Part shown: in pieces, positions 1 through 8,719 of the stretch
How positions within the stretch are numbered: position 1 is the first letter of the stretch
Layout of the letters: each line of letters opens with the position of its first letter
NCBI RefSeq assembly: GCF_030161255.1
Contig: NZ_BSPX01000003.1
Coordinates: 62,001 to 126,000 of the forward strand
DNA from: Zoogloea oryzae
GTDB taxonomy: Bacteria > Pseudomonadota > Gammaproteobacteria > Burkholderiales > Rhodocyclaceae
DNA: 64,000 nt
Direction of reading: 5' to 3'
Made by a program: the position numbers and the translations under genes
Notes under the pieces: generated by a model
Told to the model about the DNA's origin: nothing
Databases searched by the model: none
The model's input: only the letters and a program-made list of their open reading frames with translations

Positions 1-557
1 ACGCCTTCCGTGATCGGGGCGAAGGCTTCTGCGTGTTCAACGACGCCGCCGTGGCCGCCCTCGCCATGCGCGCCGAAGGCCGCGTGGAGCGCGTGGCGAT
101 CGTCGATTGCGATGTGCATCAGGGCAACGGCACGGCGTCCATCCTCGCCAACCGGGCCGACTGCTTCACCTTCAGCATCCACGGTGCGCGCAACTTTCCC
201 TTCGACAAGGAAACCAGCGATCTGGACGTGGAGCTCCCCGACGGCACCAGCGACGAAGCCTACCTCGCGGCCCTCGACGACGCGCTGGCGCTCGTATTCC
301 GCCACCAGCCCGACCTGGTGATCTACCTCGCTGGCGCCGATCCATTTGAAGACGACCGCCTCGGCCGCCTCAAGCTCAGCAAGACCGGCCTCGCCGCCCG
401 GGACGAGCGCGTGCTGGGCGAATGCCAGCGCCGGAGTCTTCCCGTCGCCATCGCCATGGCCGGCGGCTACGCCCGGCAGATCGACGACACCGTGGCGATC
501 CACGCCGCCACCATCGACACCGCCCGCCGGATTTTCGCTACCGCAGCGCCGCTATAA
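1..557 (+). CDS. Histone deacetylase family protein (C-terminal part, cut by window edge)
   Basis: The reading frame is open from base 3 and runs off the left edge, so the N-terminal part is missing. Visible are the class motif HQGNGTA, preceded by VDCDVH, the strand FSIHG, the acidic loop LPDGTSDEAY, and AGADPFEDDRLGRL near the C-terminal active-site region. These are typical of the zinc-dependent arginase/deacetylase fold of bacterial histone-deacetylase-like and acetoin-utilisation proteins. The bacterial members usually remove acetyl groups from small amides or polyamines; the substrate here cannot be told. About 185 residues are visible, compared with roughly 300 for the whole family. 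It ends 45 bases before the MoxR start on the same strand. Confidence 0.85.
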   Translation, partial: AFRDRGEGFCVFNDAAVAALAMRAEGRVERVAIVDCDVHQGNGTASILANRADCFTFSIHGARNFPFDKETSDLDVELPDGTSDEAYLAALDDALALVFRHQPDLVIYLAGADPFEDDRLGRLKLSKTGLAARDERVLGECQRRSLPVAIAMAGGYARQIDDTVAIHAATIDTARRIFATAAPL

Positions 558-602
558 TTGACGCAAACGTCAACGTCAGCCCTTCCCCAGAGAGGAATCC
601 CC

Positions 603-1445
603 ATGCGTTTCGAAGGCTCCGAGAACTACGTCGCCACGCCCGACCTGATGCTGGCCGTCAATGCCGCGATCCGGCTGCAGCGGCCGCTCCTCATCAAGGG
701 CGAACCCGGCACCGGCAAGACCATGCTCGCCGAAGAAGTGGCCGCCGCCCTGGGCATGCCGCTGCTGCAGTGGCACATCAAATCCACCACCAAGGCCCAG
801 CAGGGGCTCTACGAATACGACGCGGTGTCGCGCCTGCGCGATTCCCAGCTCGGCGATGACCGCGTGAAGGACATCGGCAACTACATCGTCAAGGGCACCC
901 TGTGGCAGGCCTTCGAGGCCGACGCGCCCTGCGTGGTGCTGATCGACGAGATCGACAAGGCCGACATCGAGTTCCCCAACGACCTCCTGCGCGAGCTCGA
1001 CCGCATGGAGTTCTTCGTGTACGAAACCCGCGAGCTGGTGAAAGCGAAGCACCGCCCCATCGTCTTCATCACCTCCAACAACGAGAAGGAACTGCCCGAC
1101 GCCTTCCTGCGCCGGTGCTTCTTCCACTACATCAAGTTCCCGGATCGGGACACCATGCACAAGATCGTCGACGTGCACTTCCCCGGCATCAAGCAGTCGC
1201 TGCTGAAGGAAGCGCTGGAAGTCTTCTTCGGCCTGCGCGACGTGCCGGGGCTGAAGAAGAAACCTTCCACGTCCGAGCTCATCGACTGGCTCAAGCTGCT
1301 GGTGTCCGAGGACATCCCGCCCGAAGCCCTGCGTTCGCCCGACCAGAAGGCCATCATCCCGCCGCTCCACGGTGCGCTGCTCAAGAACGAGCAGGACATG
1401 CACCTCTTCGAGCGACTGGTGTTCATGGCCCAGCGCAACCGCTGA
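603..1445 (+). CDS. MoxR-family AAA+ ATPase
   Basis: A 280-residue ATPase. Walker A GEPGTGKT lies at residues 33-40, Walker B VVLIDEID at about 111-118, and the sensor-1 region FITSNNEKELPDAFLRRC at about 154-171 carries the arginines expected near a subunit interface. MoxR ATPases act as chaperones that load cofactors or metals into partner enzymes together with a VWA-domain protein, and such a protein follows directly. The start at 603 is chosen because a GAGAGG ribosome site lies about 10 bases upstream. An in-frame extension to 558 gives a non-homologous-looking N-terminus, so I reject it. The client enzyme is not encoded nearby in the window. Confidence 0.93.
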   Translation: MRFEGSENYVATPDLMLAVNAAIRLQRPLLIKGEPGTGKTMLAEEVAAALGMPLLQWHIKSTTKAQQGLYEYDAVSRLRDSQLGDDRVKDIGNYIVKGTLWQAFEADAPCVVLIDEIDKADIEFPNDLLRELDRMEFFVYETRELVKAKHRPIVFITSNNEKELPDAFLRRCFFHYIKFPDRDTMHKIVDVHFPGIKQSLLKEALEVFFGLRDVPGLKKKPSTSELIDWLKLLVSEDIPPEALRSPDQKAIIPPLHGALLKNEQDMHLFERLVFMAQRNR

Positions 1446-1464
1446 CGGCCGCCGGAGCGCCGCG

Positions 1465-2643
1465 ATGCTCATCGACTTCTTCCTGCACCTCAAGGCCCGC
1501 AAGCTGCCGGTATCCACCAAGGAATTCCTGACCCTGCTCGAAGCCCTGCAGGCCGGGCTGGGCAACCACAGCCTGGACGACTTCTACTTCCTGTCCCGCG
1601 CCACGCTGGTCAAGGACGAATCCCAGTTCGACCGCTTCGATCAGGCCTTCGGTGAATACTTCAAGGGCGTCGAGTCGGTGCCCGGGCTGGAAGTCGATCT
1701 GCCCGAAGAATGGCTCAAGGCGATGATGCAGAAGCACCTCACGCCCGAGGAGAAGGCCAAGCTCGAGGCGCTGGGCTGGGACAAACTGATGGAGGAATTC
1801 AAGAAACGCCTCGCCGAGCAGAAAGGCCGCCACCAGGGCGGCAGCAAGTGGGTCGGCACCGGCGGCACCTCGCCCTTCGGCAACAGCGGCTACAACCCGG
1901 AAGGCATCCGCGTGGGCGGCGAATCCGCCGGCAACCGCACCGCCGTCAAGGTGTGGGACCAGCGCGAGTATCGCAACCTGGACGACACCGTCGAGCTCGG
2001 CACCCGCAACATCAAGGTCGCGCTACGTCGCCTGCGCCGCTTCGCCCGCCTGGGCGCGCCGGACGAGCTGGATCTGGACGGCACCATCGCCGCCACCGCC
2101 CGCAACGCCGGCTACCTCGATCTGCTGATGCGCCCCGAGCGCCACAACGCGGTGAAGGTGCTGATCTTCTTCGACGTGGGCGGCTCAATGGACCCGTACG
2201 TGAAGGTGTGCGAAGAGCTGTTCTCGGCCTGCCGCGCCGAATTCAAGCACCTGGAGTACTTCTACTTCCACAACTGCGTGTACGACCACGTGTGGCGCGA
2301 CAGCTTCCGCCGCCACTCCGAGCGCACACCCACCCTCGACGTGATCCACAAGTACGGGCCCGACTACAAGTTGATCTTCGTGGGCGACGCGACCATGAGC
2401 CCCTACGAGATCCTCCAGCCCAATGGCTCCATCGAGTACAGCAACACCGAGGCCGGCGCCGTGTGGCTGCGCCGCCTGGCCGAAGCCTACCCGGCCGTCG
2501 CGTGGCTCAACCCCGAGCCCGAGCGGATGTGGGATTACCGCCAGTCGATCGGGATCATCCGGCAGATCCTCGCCGAGCGGATGTTCCCGCTGACCCTCGA
2601 CGGCCTCACCCGGGCCATCAGCCAGCTGTCCCGCAAAAACTGA
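1465..2643 (+). CDS. VWA domain-containing protein, CoxE-like
   Basis: A 392-residue soluble protein, partner of the MoxR ATPase 19 bases upstream. The N-terminal half is helical and charged. A Gly-rich linker (GGTSPFGNSGYNPEG) precedes the C-terminal von Willebrand A domain, whose metal-site motif reads FFDVGGSMDP at about 235-244, that is D-x-G-x-S instead of the classical D-x-S-x-S. Later in the domain is GDATMSPYE. CoxE-like proteins work with MoxR ATPases in maturing metalloenzymes such as CO dehydrogenase, and the pairing supports that general role. The start follows GGAG eight bases upstream; a longer in-frame start at 1372 overlaps moxR out of frame and is rejected. The gene is closed by a hairpin at its stop codon. 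Confidence 0.9.
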   Translation: MLIDFFLHLKARKLPVSTKEFLTLLEALQAGLGNHSLDDFYFLSRATLVKDESQFDRFDQAFGEYFKGVESVPGLEVDLPEEWLKAMMQKHLTPEEKAKLEALGWDKLMEEFKKRLAEQKGRHQGGSKWVGTGGTSPFGNSGYNPEGIRVGGESAGNRTAVKVWDQREYRNLDDTVELGTRNIKVALRRLRRFARLGAPDELDLDGTIAATARNAGYLDLLMRPERHNAVKVLIFFDVGGSMDPYVKVCEELFSACRAEFKHLEYFYFHNCVYDHVWRDSFRRHSERTPTLDVIHKYGPDYKLIFVGDATMSPYEILQPNGSIEYSNTEAGAVWLRRLAEAYPAVAWLNPEPERMWDYRQSIGIIRQILAERMFPLTLDGLTRAISQLSRKN

Positions 2644-2664
2644 GGCGGGCCGAAGCCCGCCTCG
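2642..2664 (+). terminator. Hairpin terminator after the MoxR/VWA genes
   Basis: A perfect 9-bp stem, GAGGCGGGC with GCCCGCCTC, around a CGAA loop, starts within the VWA stop codon. It is followed by GTTTC only, so the U-run is weak. It lies between convergent genes and may serve both. Confidence 0.6.
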
Positions 2665-2693
2665 TTTCACCCGTCGCCGGACAACGCCGGCGC

Positions 2694-3464
2694 TTACGGC
2701 ACCCGGTAGAAATCCTGGGTCAGCAGATCGACGCCGCAGGGCAGCTGCTCGATCCAGTCGAGGAAGCGATTGACCATCGCCTTGCCCTCGAAACGGCAGC
2801 CGTGCTGGGGCACGATCATCTCCACATCCAGCTGGCGGACCATGTTCACCCAGAAGCGGCAGATCTTGTTGGAGATCATGTAGCGACGGTGAAAGCCGAT
2901 CATCGTGGCGATGTGCTCGTCGAAGTTGGTGACCGGCTTGGAGGCCTGGTCGTGATCCACGAGGGACGCGCCCATGTCGCCGGTGAACAAAATCTTCGAG
3001 ACCGGGTCATAGAACTGGAAGTTGCCTTCCGAGTGCATGAAGTGCGCCGGCACCGCCTTGATGGTGTTGTTGCCGAGCACGATGTTCATGCCTTCGTCGG
3101 GGATGCCGATGATCCGGGCGGTGTAATCCTTGCCGGTGGTGAAGTGGGGCACGAAGCGCGTCCAGAGCCGCGAGATCATCACCTTGCAGTGGGTGGCGAC
3201 CATCCACTTGTTGAGGGACGCGATGATGTCCGGATCAGCGTGGGTGGCGAAGATGAAATCCAGCCCGCGGGACGGGAAGAAGCGTTGCATCGACATCAGC
3301 AGACCGGTGTAGGTCATGTTGCCGCCCGGATCGATCAGGGCGCCATGCTGGCCGTCTACAATGAGGAACTGATTGCACTGGACCGCGTGGTCGGCCTCCT
3401 CGTCCACAAGGTCGTAGAAGGCCAGACAGGCGTGCGTGCCATTGTTGAAGAGTTCGACAGCCAT
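2694..3464 (-). CDS. ODP-type MBL-fold diiron protein
   Basis: A 256-residue metallo-beta-lactamase-fold protein with no extra flavodoxin domain. The first metal motif reads THADPDI, later ones HSEGN, FTGDMGAS and PQHG. Aligned by eye to flavodiiron and oxygen-binding diiron (ODP) proteins, which use H-x-E-x-D, H, D, H as iron ligands, all six ligand positions are filled, with Asp replacing the usual Glu; the hydrolase His after the second Asp is Ile. This points to an O2- or NO-binding diiron sensor or reductase module rather than a zinc hydrolase. No signal peptide is seen. It is transcribed alone, convergent with the VWA gene. Function is inferred from motifs only. Confidence 0.75.
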   Translation of the reverse strand: MAVELFNNGTHACLAFYDLVDEEADHAVQCNQFLIVDGQHGALIDPGGNMTYTGLLMSMQRFFPSRGLDFIFATHADPDIIASLNKWMVATHCKVMISRLWTRFVPHFTTGKDYTARIIGIPDEGMNIVLGNNTIKAVPAHFMHSEGNFQFYDPVSKILFTGDMGASLVDHDQASKPVTNFDEHIATMIGFHRRYMISNKICRFWVNMVRQLDVEMIVPQHGCRFEGKAMVNRFLDWIEQLPCGVDLLTQDFYRVP

Positions 3465-3633
3465 GTTGTTGAAATGTGCAATATCGGTGGGACCAACACT
3501 TTATCCGACAAAATGACATGTCGAAAAGGTGACAGTGATTTACATTGACGATTATCAAACTATGTCCTCGTCAGCCTTGCACGTTTTGGAGTATGTTGCC
3601 CATTTTTGCCCTGCAGCAAAGAGGCCCCCGCTT

Positions 3634-4188
3634 GTGAAGAAATCCGCCCTGCTATTCCTCTCCGTCGCTTGCCCCATCCTGTTCGCGGCCGCTCCCGCCA
3701 CCGCACTGGGGCCCTCGTCCCAGGCGGGCACTTCAAGCTCGCAGGCGAGCCGGCTGGAGAAGACGGTGCCCTTCGGCGGTGCGCGCTCGGCGTACAACGA
3801 CACCCGCCGGAGCATGCAGGTCAGGCCACCCAGCTCCACCATCTGCGCACTCCGGGAACAGACCCAGGGCATCGGCACGACCCGCCAGGACGCCTCCGGC
3901 AAGATCCAGGTCTTCAATGACCCGCGCACCCAGAAGGGCTCCAGCGGCGACATCTACGGCGACTGCAACCGCAGCCTCGCCGGGCGCGTGGCCCCGCGCG
4001 GCATCGCCAAGCCCAAGTCTGCCTACAACGCCCGCACCAACACGCTCAACGCAGCCAGCGACGGCTACGTCAACCGCTCGGCCACCCGCTCGATGATGCC
4101 GAAGAAGCTGCCCTCCATGTACGACCCGGCCACCGGCACGCTGCGCGCCGCCAAGCGCCCCAACGCCTACCAGATCTACCAGGAATGA
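3634..4188 (+). CDS. Secreted protein of unknown function
   Basis: I do not recognise this 184-residue protein. The best start is GTG at 3634, with AAAGAGG nine bases before it. It gives a clean signal peptide: KK, then the hydrophobic run SALLFLSVACPILFAAA, then a probable signal peptidase site after ATA. Longer ATG starts at 3529 or 3562 would bury this peptide. The mature part is basic, rich in Ser, Thr, Asn and Arg, and repeats short motifs: SAYN occurs twice, and PATGTLRAA resembles NARTNTLNAA. Two cysteines (in STICALRE and YGDCNRS) could form a disulfide in the periplasm. It is monocistronic, divergent from the MBL gene and closed by a strong hairpin. Confidence 0.6.
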   Translation: MKKSALLFLSVACPILFAAAPATALGPSSQAGTSSSQASRLEKTVPFGGARSAYNDTRRSMQVRPPSSTICALREQTQGIGTTRQDASGKIQVFNDPRTQKGSSGDIYGDCNRSLAGRVAPRGIAKPKSAYNARTNTLNAASDGYVNRSATRSMMPKKLPSMYDPATGTLRAAKRPNAYQIYQE

Positions 4189-4189
4189 A

Positions 4190-4225
4190 AACGGGGGCGC
4201 ACACCCAAAGGTATGCGCCCCCGTT
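4190..4225 (-). terminator. Terminator of htpG, possibly bidirectional
   Basis: A 12-bp perfect stem, AACGGGGGCGCA with TGCGCCCCCGTT, around a 12-base loop lies between the convergent secreted-protein gene and htpG. In the minus direction it is followed by TTTTC, which suits htpG; on the plus strand there is no T-run. A second GC hairpin (4239-4259) sits between it and the htpG stop. Confidence 0.7.
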
Positions 4226-4270
4226 CGAGACCACGCCAGCCGGGGCCTGAAACCCCGGCGCGGCAGATCG

Positions 4271-6190
4271 TCAGTTGCCGTTCATCGCCAGCATCAGCTG
4301 GTTGATGCGCTTCACGAAGCTCGCCGGATCGTCCAGCGTACCGCCTTCGGCCAGCAGGGCCTGATCGAAGAGCACCGCCGCCCAGTCGTCGAACTGCTTG
4401 TCCTCGTACTTGAGGCGCAGCACCACCGGGTGAGCCGGGTTGATCTCGAGGATCGGCTTGGAGATCGGCATGGTCTGGCCGGCGGCCTTCATCAGGCGCG
4501 CCAGGTTCATCCCCATGTCGTGCTCGTCGGCCACCAGGCAGGCGGGCGAATCGGTCAGGCGGTGGGTGACGCGGACTTCCTTCACCTTTTCGCCGAGGGT
4601 GGTCTTCATCTTGTCGAGCAGATCCTTCAGCTCGCCGGTCTCCTTCTCGACGGCGGCCTTCTCGGCTTCGTCTTCCAGCTTGCCCAGATCCAGCCCGCCC
4701 TTGGCCACCGAGGCCAGCTGCTTGCCGTCGAACTCGGTGAGGTTGCCCACGACCCATTCATCCACGCGGTCGGACAGCAGCAGCACCTCGATACCCTTCT
4801 TGCGGAAGATCTCGAGATGCGGGCTATTCTTGGCCGCGTTGAAGCTGTCGGCGGTGACGAAGTAGATCTTGTCCTGACCTTCCTTCATGCGGCCGATGTA
4901 GTCGGCCAGCGACACGGTTTCCTCGGCGGTGTCGGCGTGGGTGGAGGCAAAGCGCAGCAGGCCAGCGATCTTCTCCTTGTTGGAGTGATCCTCGCCGACG
5001 CCTTCCTTCAGCACCTTGCCGAATTCCTTCCAGAAGGTCGCGTACTTCTCCTTCTCGTTCTCGGCCATGTCCTCGAGCAGGCCCAGCACCTTCTTGGTGC
5101 AGCCGGCGCGCAGGGTGTCGATGTCCTTGGATTCCTGGAGGATCTCGCGGGACACGTTGAGCGGCAGGTCGTTGGAATCCACCACCCCACGCACGAAGCG
5201 CAGGTACAGCGGCATCAGCTTCTCGGCGTCGTCCATGATGAACACGCGGCGCACATAGAGCTTCACACCGTGGCGGGCCTGGCGGTCCCACATGTCGAAG
5301 GGCGCGTGGCCGGGCACGTAGAGCAGCTGGGTGTACTCGTGGCGGCCTTCCACCTTCGAGTGGGTCCAGGCCAGCGGCGCTTCGTAGTCGTGGCCAACGT
5401 GTTTGTAGAACTCGGTGTATTCCTCGTCGGTGATGTCCGACTTCGACCGCGCCCACAGGGCGTTGGCCTTATTCACCGTTTCGTCCTCGTCAGTGACGAC
5501 CTGTTCCTTCTTCTCCTCGTCCCACTGCTCCTTCTTCATCACGATGGGCTGAAGGATGTGGTCGGAGTACTTCTGGATGATCGAGCGGAGCTTCCACGAC
5601 GACAGCAGGTCGTCCTGGTCTTCACGCAGATGCAAGGTGATCTCGGTGCCGCGGCCGGCCTTCTCGATCGGCTCGACGGTGTACTCGCCGGCGGTGTCGC
5701 CGGTCATCGAGCATTCCCACTGCACGCCGTCGGCGGCAGCGAGGCCGGCGCGGCGGGTGCGCACCGTCACCTTGTCGGCCACGATGAATGCAGAGTAGAA
5801 GCCCACGCCGAACTGGCCGATCAGGTGGGCGTCCTTCTTCTGGTCGCCGGTGAGCTTGCCGAAGAATTCCTTGGTGCCCGACTTGGCGATGGTGCCCAGG
5901 TTGGTCACCACCTCGTCGCGGCTCATGCCGATGCCGTTGTCGGCGATCGTCAGGGTGCGGGCGGTCTTGTCGTAGGCCACGCGGATCTTCAGTTCGGCGT
6001 CGTCCTCGAACAGCCCGCCGTTCTCAAGGGCTTCGAAACGCAGCTTGTCACAGGCATCGGAGGCATTCGAAACCAGCTCCCGCAGGAAGATCTCGCGGTT
6101 CGAATACAGCGAATGAATCATGAGGTGCAGCAGCTGCTTTACCTCGGCCTGGAAGTTCAAGGTTTGCGCGGACGTTTGCTCGACAGTCAT
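4271..6190 (-). CDS. htpG: Molecular chaperone HtpG (Hsp90)
   Basis: A 639-residue bacterial Hsp90, a normal length for the family. The N-terminal ATPase (GHKL) domain shows NREIFLRELVSNASDACDKLR, the ATP-lid motifs DNGIGMSRDEV and GQFGVGFYSAF. The middle domain carries LPLNVSREILQ with the conserved Arg that contacts ATP. The C-terminal dimerisation domain follows. It is a cytosolic ATP-dependent chaperone that remodels client proteins, usually with DnaK. The start at 6190 is chosen because the protein then begins MTVEQTSAQTLNFQAEV, as in homologues, with GGAG upstream; the longer frame to 6226 adds an unrelated 12 residues. Transcribed alone; the histidine kinase gene diverges from it. Confidence 0.97.
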   Translation of the reverse strand: MTVEQTSAQTLNFQAEVKQLLHLMIHSLYSNREIFLRELVSNASDACDKLRFEALENGGLFEDDAELKIRVAYDKTARTLTIADNGIGMSRDEVVTNLGTIAKSGTKEFFGKLTGDQKKDAHLIGQFGVGFYSAFIVADKVTVRTRRAGLAAADGVQWECSMTGDTAGEYTVEPIEKAGRGTEITLHLREDQDDLLSSWKLRSIIQKYSDHILQPIVMKKEQWDEEKKEQVVTDEDETVNKANALWARSKSDITDEEYTEFYKHVGHDYEAPLAWTHSKVEGRHEYTQLLYVPGHAPFDMWDRQARHGVKLYVRRVFIMDDAEKLMPLYLRFVRGVVDSNDLPLNVSREILQESKDIDTLRAGCTKKVLGLLEDMAENEKEKYATFWKEFGKVLKEGVGEDHSNKEKIAGLLRFASTHADTAEETVSLADYIGRMKEGQDKIYFVTADSFNAAKNSPHLEIFRKKGIEVLLLSDRVDEWVVGNLTEFDGKQLASVAKGGLDLGKLEDEAEKAAVEKETGELKDLLDKMKTTLGEKVKEVRVTHRLTDSPACLVADEHDMGMNLARLMKAAGQTMPISKPILEINPAHPVVLRLKYEDKQFDDWAAVLFDQALLAEGGTLDDPASFVKRINQLMLAMNGN

Positions 6191-6267
6191 AAAGCTTGCT
6201 CCATAAGAACCGTTAACGCTCCCCATATGGGTGCTGCATTCCAGCTTTCAAGCCCCCCACCCCGTCG

Positions 6268-8079
6268 ATGGACCGAGCCCGCCTGCCATCATCCCTGCTG
6301 TCGCACCTGTCGCTGCCGACAGACCAAGGCGCCCCGGGCACGTTCCGCCCGATGCGCAGGCTGCGCGCGGCCATCTGGCTGGCCTTCGGGCTGCTCGCCA
6401 CGCTGATCGTCGTCGTTGCCGTCTCGCTGATCCGCTTCGATCACCGCGCCGCCCTCCAGCAGACCGAATCCGAACTCCAGAGCCTCACCCGCGTCTTCGA
6501 GGAGCACGTGGCCCGCAGCTTTGGCGAGGCCGAGAGCGCCGTCACCGAGATCGCCGGGCTCGTCGCCATCCGCAGCGGGGCCGACAGCTTCGCCGAGCGC
6601 GAACTCCAGAACCTCCTGCGCGAACGTGCGGCCAATCTGCCGGAAGTCGAGAACCTGTTCGTCGAAAGGGAAGACGGCAGCCTCGCCGCCCAGTCCGACG
6701 ACGAGCAAGTCGCCGCCGAGGCCACCGCGTCAGCCGCTGAACGGCGCAACCTGCCCATGCGCATCGACGAAGGCATCACCATCGGCAGCCCGACCCGCAG
6801 CGCCAACACCGGCAGGTGGATCACCCCGGTCACCCGCCAGGTCTTCGACGCCAGCGGCAAATACGTGGGCACCGTGGGCGCCGCCATCAGCCATGCCTAC
6901 TTCGAAGGCATCTACCGGGACATCCGCTTCGCCGAGGGCGACACCATCCTGATCCTCCACGCGATCCGCGCGATCACCCTGATCCGCCACCCCCAGGTGG
7001 ATGCGCTAGTCGGCCGCAGCGTCACGGATTTGCCGGCCGTCGGGCCCGAGCCGGCATCCCGCAGCATGGTGGTGACCAGCCCCCTGCAGGGCGAACGCGA
7101 AGAGCGCATCACCGCCTACCGGCGCCTCGCCGACCGTCCGCTGGTGGTGGGCACCAGCCGCCCCATCGCCGCCGCGCTGGCCGACTTCCATGAACACCGC
7201 CGGCGCATCATCGCCGCCGCCGGGCTGATGCTCACGCTGCTCGGTGCCCTCGCCCTGCTGCTCCACCGGGACACCCGCCGGCGCGACGAGGAAAGCCAGG
7301 CCCTGGCCGAACTCAACGCCACCCTGGAAGACCGCGTGCGCCTGCGCACCGACGAGCTCGAACAGACCAACCGCGAGCTCCTCAACTTCAGCTATTCCAT
7401 CTCCCACGACCTGCGCGCGCCGCTACGGGCCATCAACGGCTTCGCCCACGCACTGGAAGAGGACTACGGAGAACGTCTCGACGACGCCGGGCGCAACTAC
7501 GTGAACCGGCTGCGCAAGGCCAGCCTGCGGATGGGCGACCTCATCGACGAACTGCTCAAGCTCGCCAGCGTCTCCAACCGCCCGCTGCACATCGAATCCA
7601 CCGACATCTCGGCGATCGCCCGGGAAATCCTCGACGACCTCGCCGAGCACGATCCGGCGCGGCTGGTCCACATCCACGTGGACGCCGGCCTCGTCGCCGA
7701 CGCCGACGCGATCCTGATCCGCAAGGCCCTCGAGAACCTGCTGGGCAACGCCTGGAAGTTCTCCCGCGACAGCCACCCGGCGTTCATCCAGGTGGGCGGC
7801 CGCCTGCACGGCGAGGAGCACCTGTTCTACGTCACCGACAACGGGGTGGGTTTCGAGATGGAGCACGCCACGCACCTCTTCCAGCCCTTCCAGCAGCTGC
7901 ACCGGAACAAGGGCTTCGAGGGTTCGGGGATTGGCCTCGCCAGCGTGCGACGGATCGTCGAGCGCCACGGCGGGCAGATCTGGGCGGAATCGGCGCCGGG
8001 CACCGGCACCACGATGTTCTTCACCCTGCCGCGCACGCCGGCGATGGTCCGCCGGCCGCGGGAAAGAATGCGGGGCTGA
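6268..8079 (+). CDS. Membrane sensor histidine kinase (orphan)
   Basis: Up to 603 residues. A first membrane helix lies at about 34-55, followed by a periplasmic sensing region of about 250 residues (Cache-like by layout), a second helix at about 312-332 and a short coiled coil rich in Glu and Leu. The dimerisation/phosphoacceptor H-box FSYSISHDLRAPLRAING has its His at about 380. The ATP-binding domain shows the N-box ENLLGNAWKFS (about 488), DNGVGF (about 525) and GSGIGLASVRRIVERHGG. The H-box type is that of phytochrome-like kinases. No response regulator is adjacent, so the partner is unknown. The start is uncertain: ATG 6268 has no clear ribosome site, and ATG 6352, just before the first helix, is equally plausible. 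Confidence 0.88.
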   Translation: MDRARLPSSLLSHLSLPTDQGAPGTFRPMRRLRAAIWLAFGLLATLIVVVAVSLIRFDHRAALQQTESELQSLTRVFEEHVARSFGEAESAVTEIAGLVAIRSGADSFAERELQNLLRERAANLPEVENLFVEREDGSLAAQSDDEQVAAEATASAAERRNLPMRIDEGITIGSPTRSANTGRWITPVTRQVFDASGKYVGTVGAAISHAYFEGIYRDIRFAEGDTILILHAIRAITLIRHPQVDALVGRSVTDLPAVGPEPASRSMVVTSPLQGEREERITAYRRLADRPLVVGTSRPIAAALADFHEHRRRIIAAAGLMLTLLGALALLLHRDTRRRDEESQALAELNATLEDRVRLRTDELEQTNRELLNFSYSISHDLRAPLRAINGFAHALEEDYGERLDDAGRNYVNRLRKASLRMGDLIDELLKLASVSNRPLHIESTDISAIAREILDDLAEHDPARLVHIHVDAGLVADADAILIRKALENLLGNAWKFSRDSHPAFIQVGGRLHGEEHLFYVTDNGVGFEMEHATHLFQPFQQLHRNKGFEGSGIGLASVRRIVERHGGQIWAESAPGTGTTMFFTLPRTPAMVRRPRERMRG

Positions 8080-8089
8080 CACGCCCCGC
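8070..8089. terminator. Hairpin between convergent kinase gene and greB
   Basis: A 7-bp stem, GCGGGGC with GCCCCGC, around a 6-base loop that contains the kinase stop codon. No U-run follows on the plus strand, so it is only a possible shared terminator. Confidence 0.4.
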
Positions 8090-8094
8090 GGCGT

Positions 8095-8646
8095 TCAGAT
8101 GTAACGGATTTCCAGCACTTCGATCTCGCGCAGCCCGGCCGGGCTGGCAAAACGCACCACGTCGCCCTCCCGCGCCTTGAGCAGCGCCCGAGACAAGGGC
8201 GCGATCCAGCTGATCCGCCCTTCCGACGCATTCGCCTCATCCACGCCGACGATCTGGTAAGTCTGCTCGGCGTCGCCATCCACATCGCACACCGTCACCG
8301 TCGCACCAAAGAACACCTGCTCGGTGTTCTCCTGCTCGGACGGCGTCACCACCGTCGAATTCTCGAGCCGCTTGATGAGGAAACGGATGCGCCGGTCGAT
8401 CTCACGCAGGCGCTTCTTGCCGTAGATGTAATCGCCGTTTTCCGAGCGGTCGCCATTGCCCGCCGCCCAGCGGACGGTTTCGACCAGTTTGGGGCGCTCG
8501 TCGCGGACGAGCTGATCCAGCTCCGTGCGCAGGATCTCGTAACCACGCCGGGTCATGTAATTGGTGGTGCCCGGCGGCAGGCTCGGCGCCCCCGGCGGCG
8601 CATCATCGTCGTCCTGGTCGTTTTCCTTGACGAAAGCCTTGTTCAC
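8095..8646 (-). CDS. greB: Transcription elongation factor GreB
   Basis: A 183-residue Gre factor. The N-terminus MNKAFVKE is typical of GreB, as is the coiled-coil region YMTRRGYEILRTELDQL. The tip of the coiled coil, GNGDRSENGDYIYGKKRLREID, carries the acidic residues that help RNA polymerase cleave backtracked transcripts. The C-terminal FKBP-like domain (FFGATVTVCDVDGDAEQTYQIVG, then ISWIAPLSRALL) binds polymerase. An acidic insertion of four Asp (about residues 11-14) and a Pro/Gly-rich stretch follow the first eight residues; such inserts occur in betaproteobacterial GreB. Transcribed alone, convergent with the kinase gene. Confidence 0.95.
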   Translation of the reverse strand: MNKAFVKENDQDDDDAPPGAPSLPPGTTNYMTRRGYEILRTELDQLVRDERPKLVETVRWAAGNGDRSENGDYIYGKKRLREIDRRIRFLIKRLENSTVVTPSEQENTEQVFFGATVTVCDVDGDAEQTYQIVGVDEANASEGRISWIAPLSRALLKAREGDVVRFASPAGLREIEVLEIRYI

Positions 8647-8719
8647 CCTGAAACGCTCCGCTCAGCCAAAATGGGACGGCTATGTTAGGAGCCGTCCGGG
8701 CCACTGGCAAGACAAGCTT

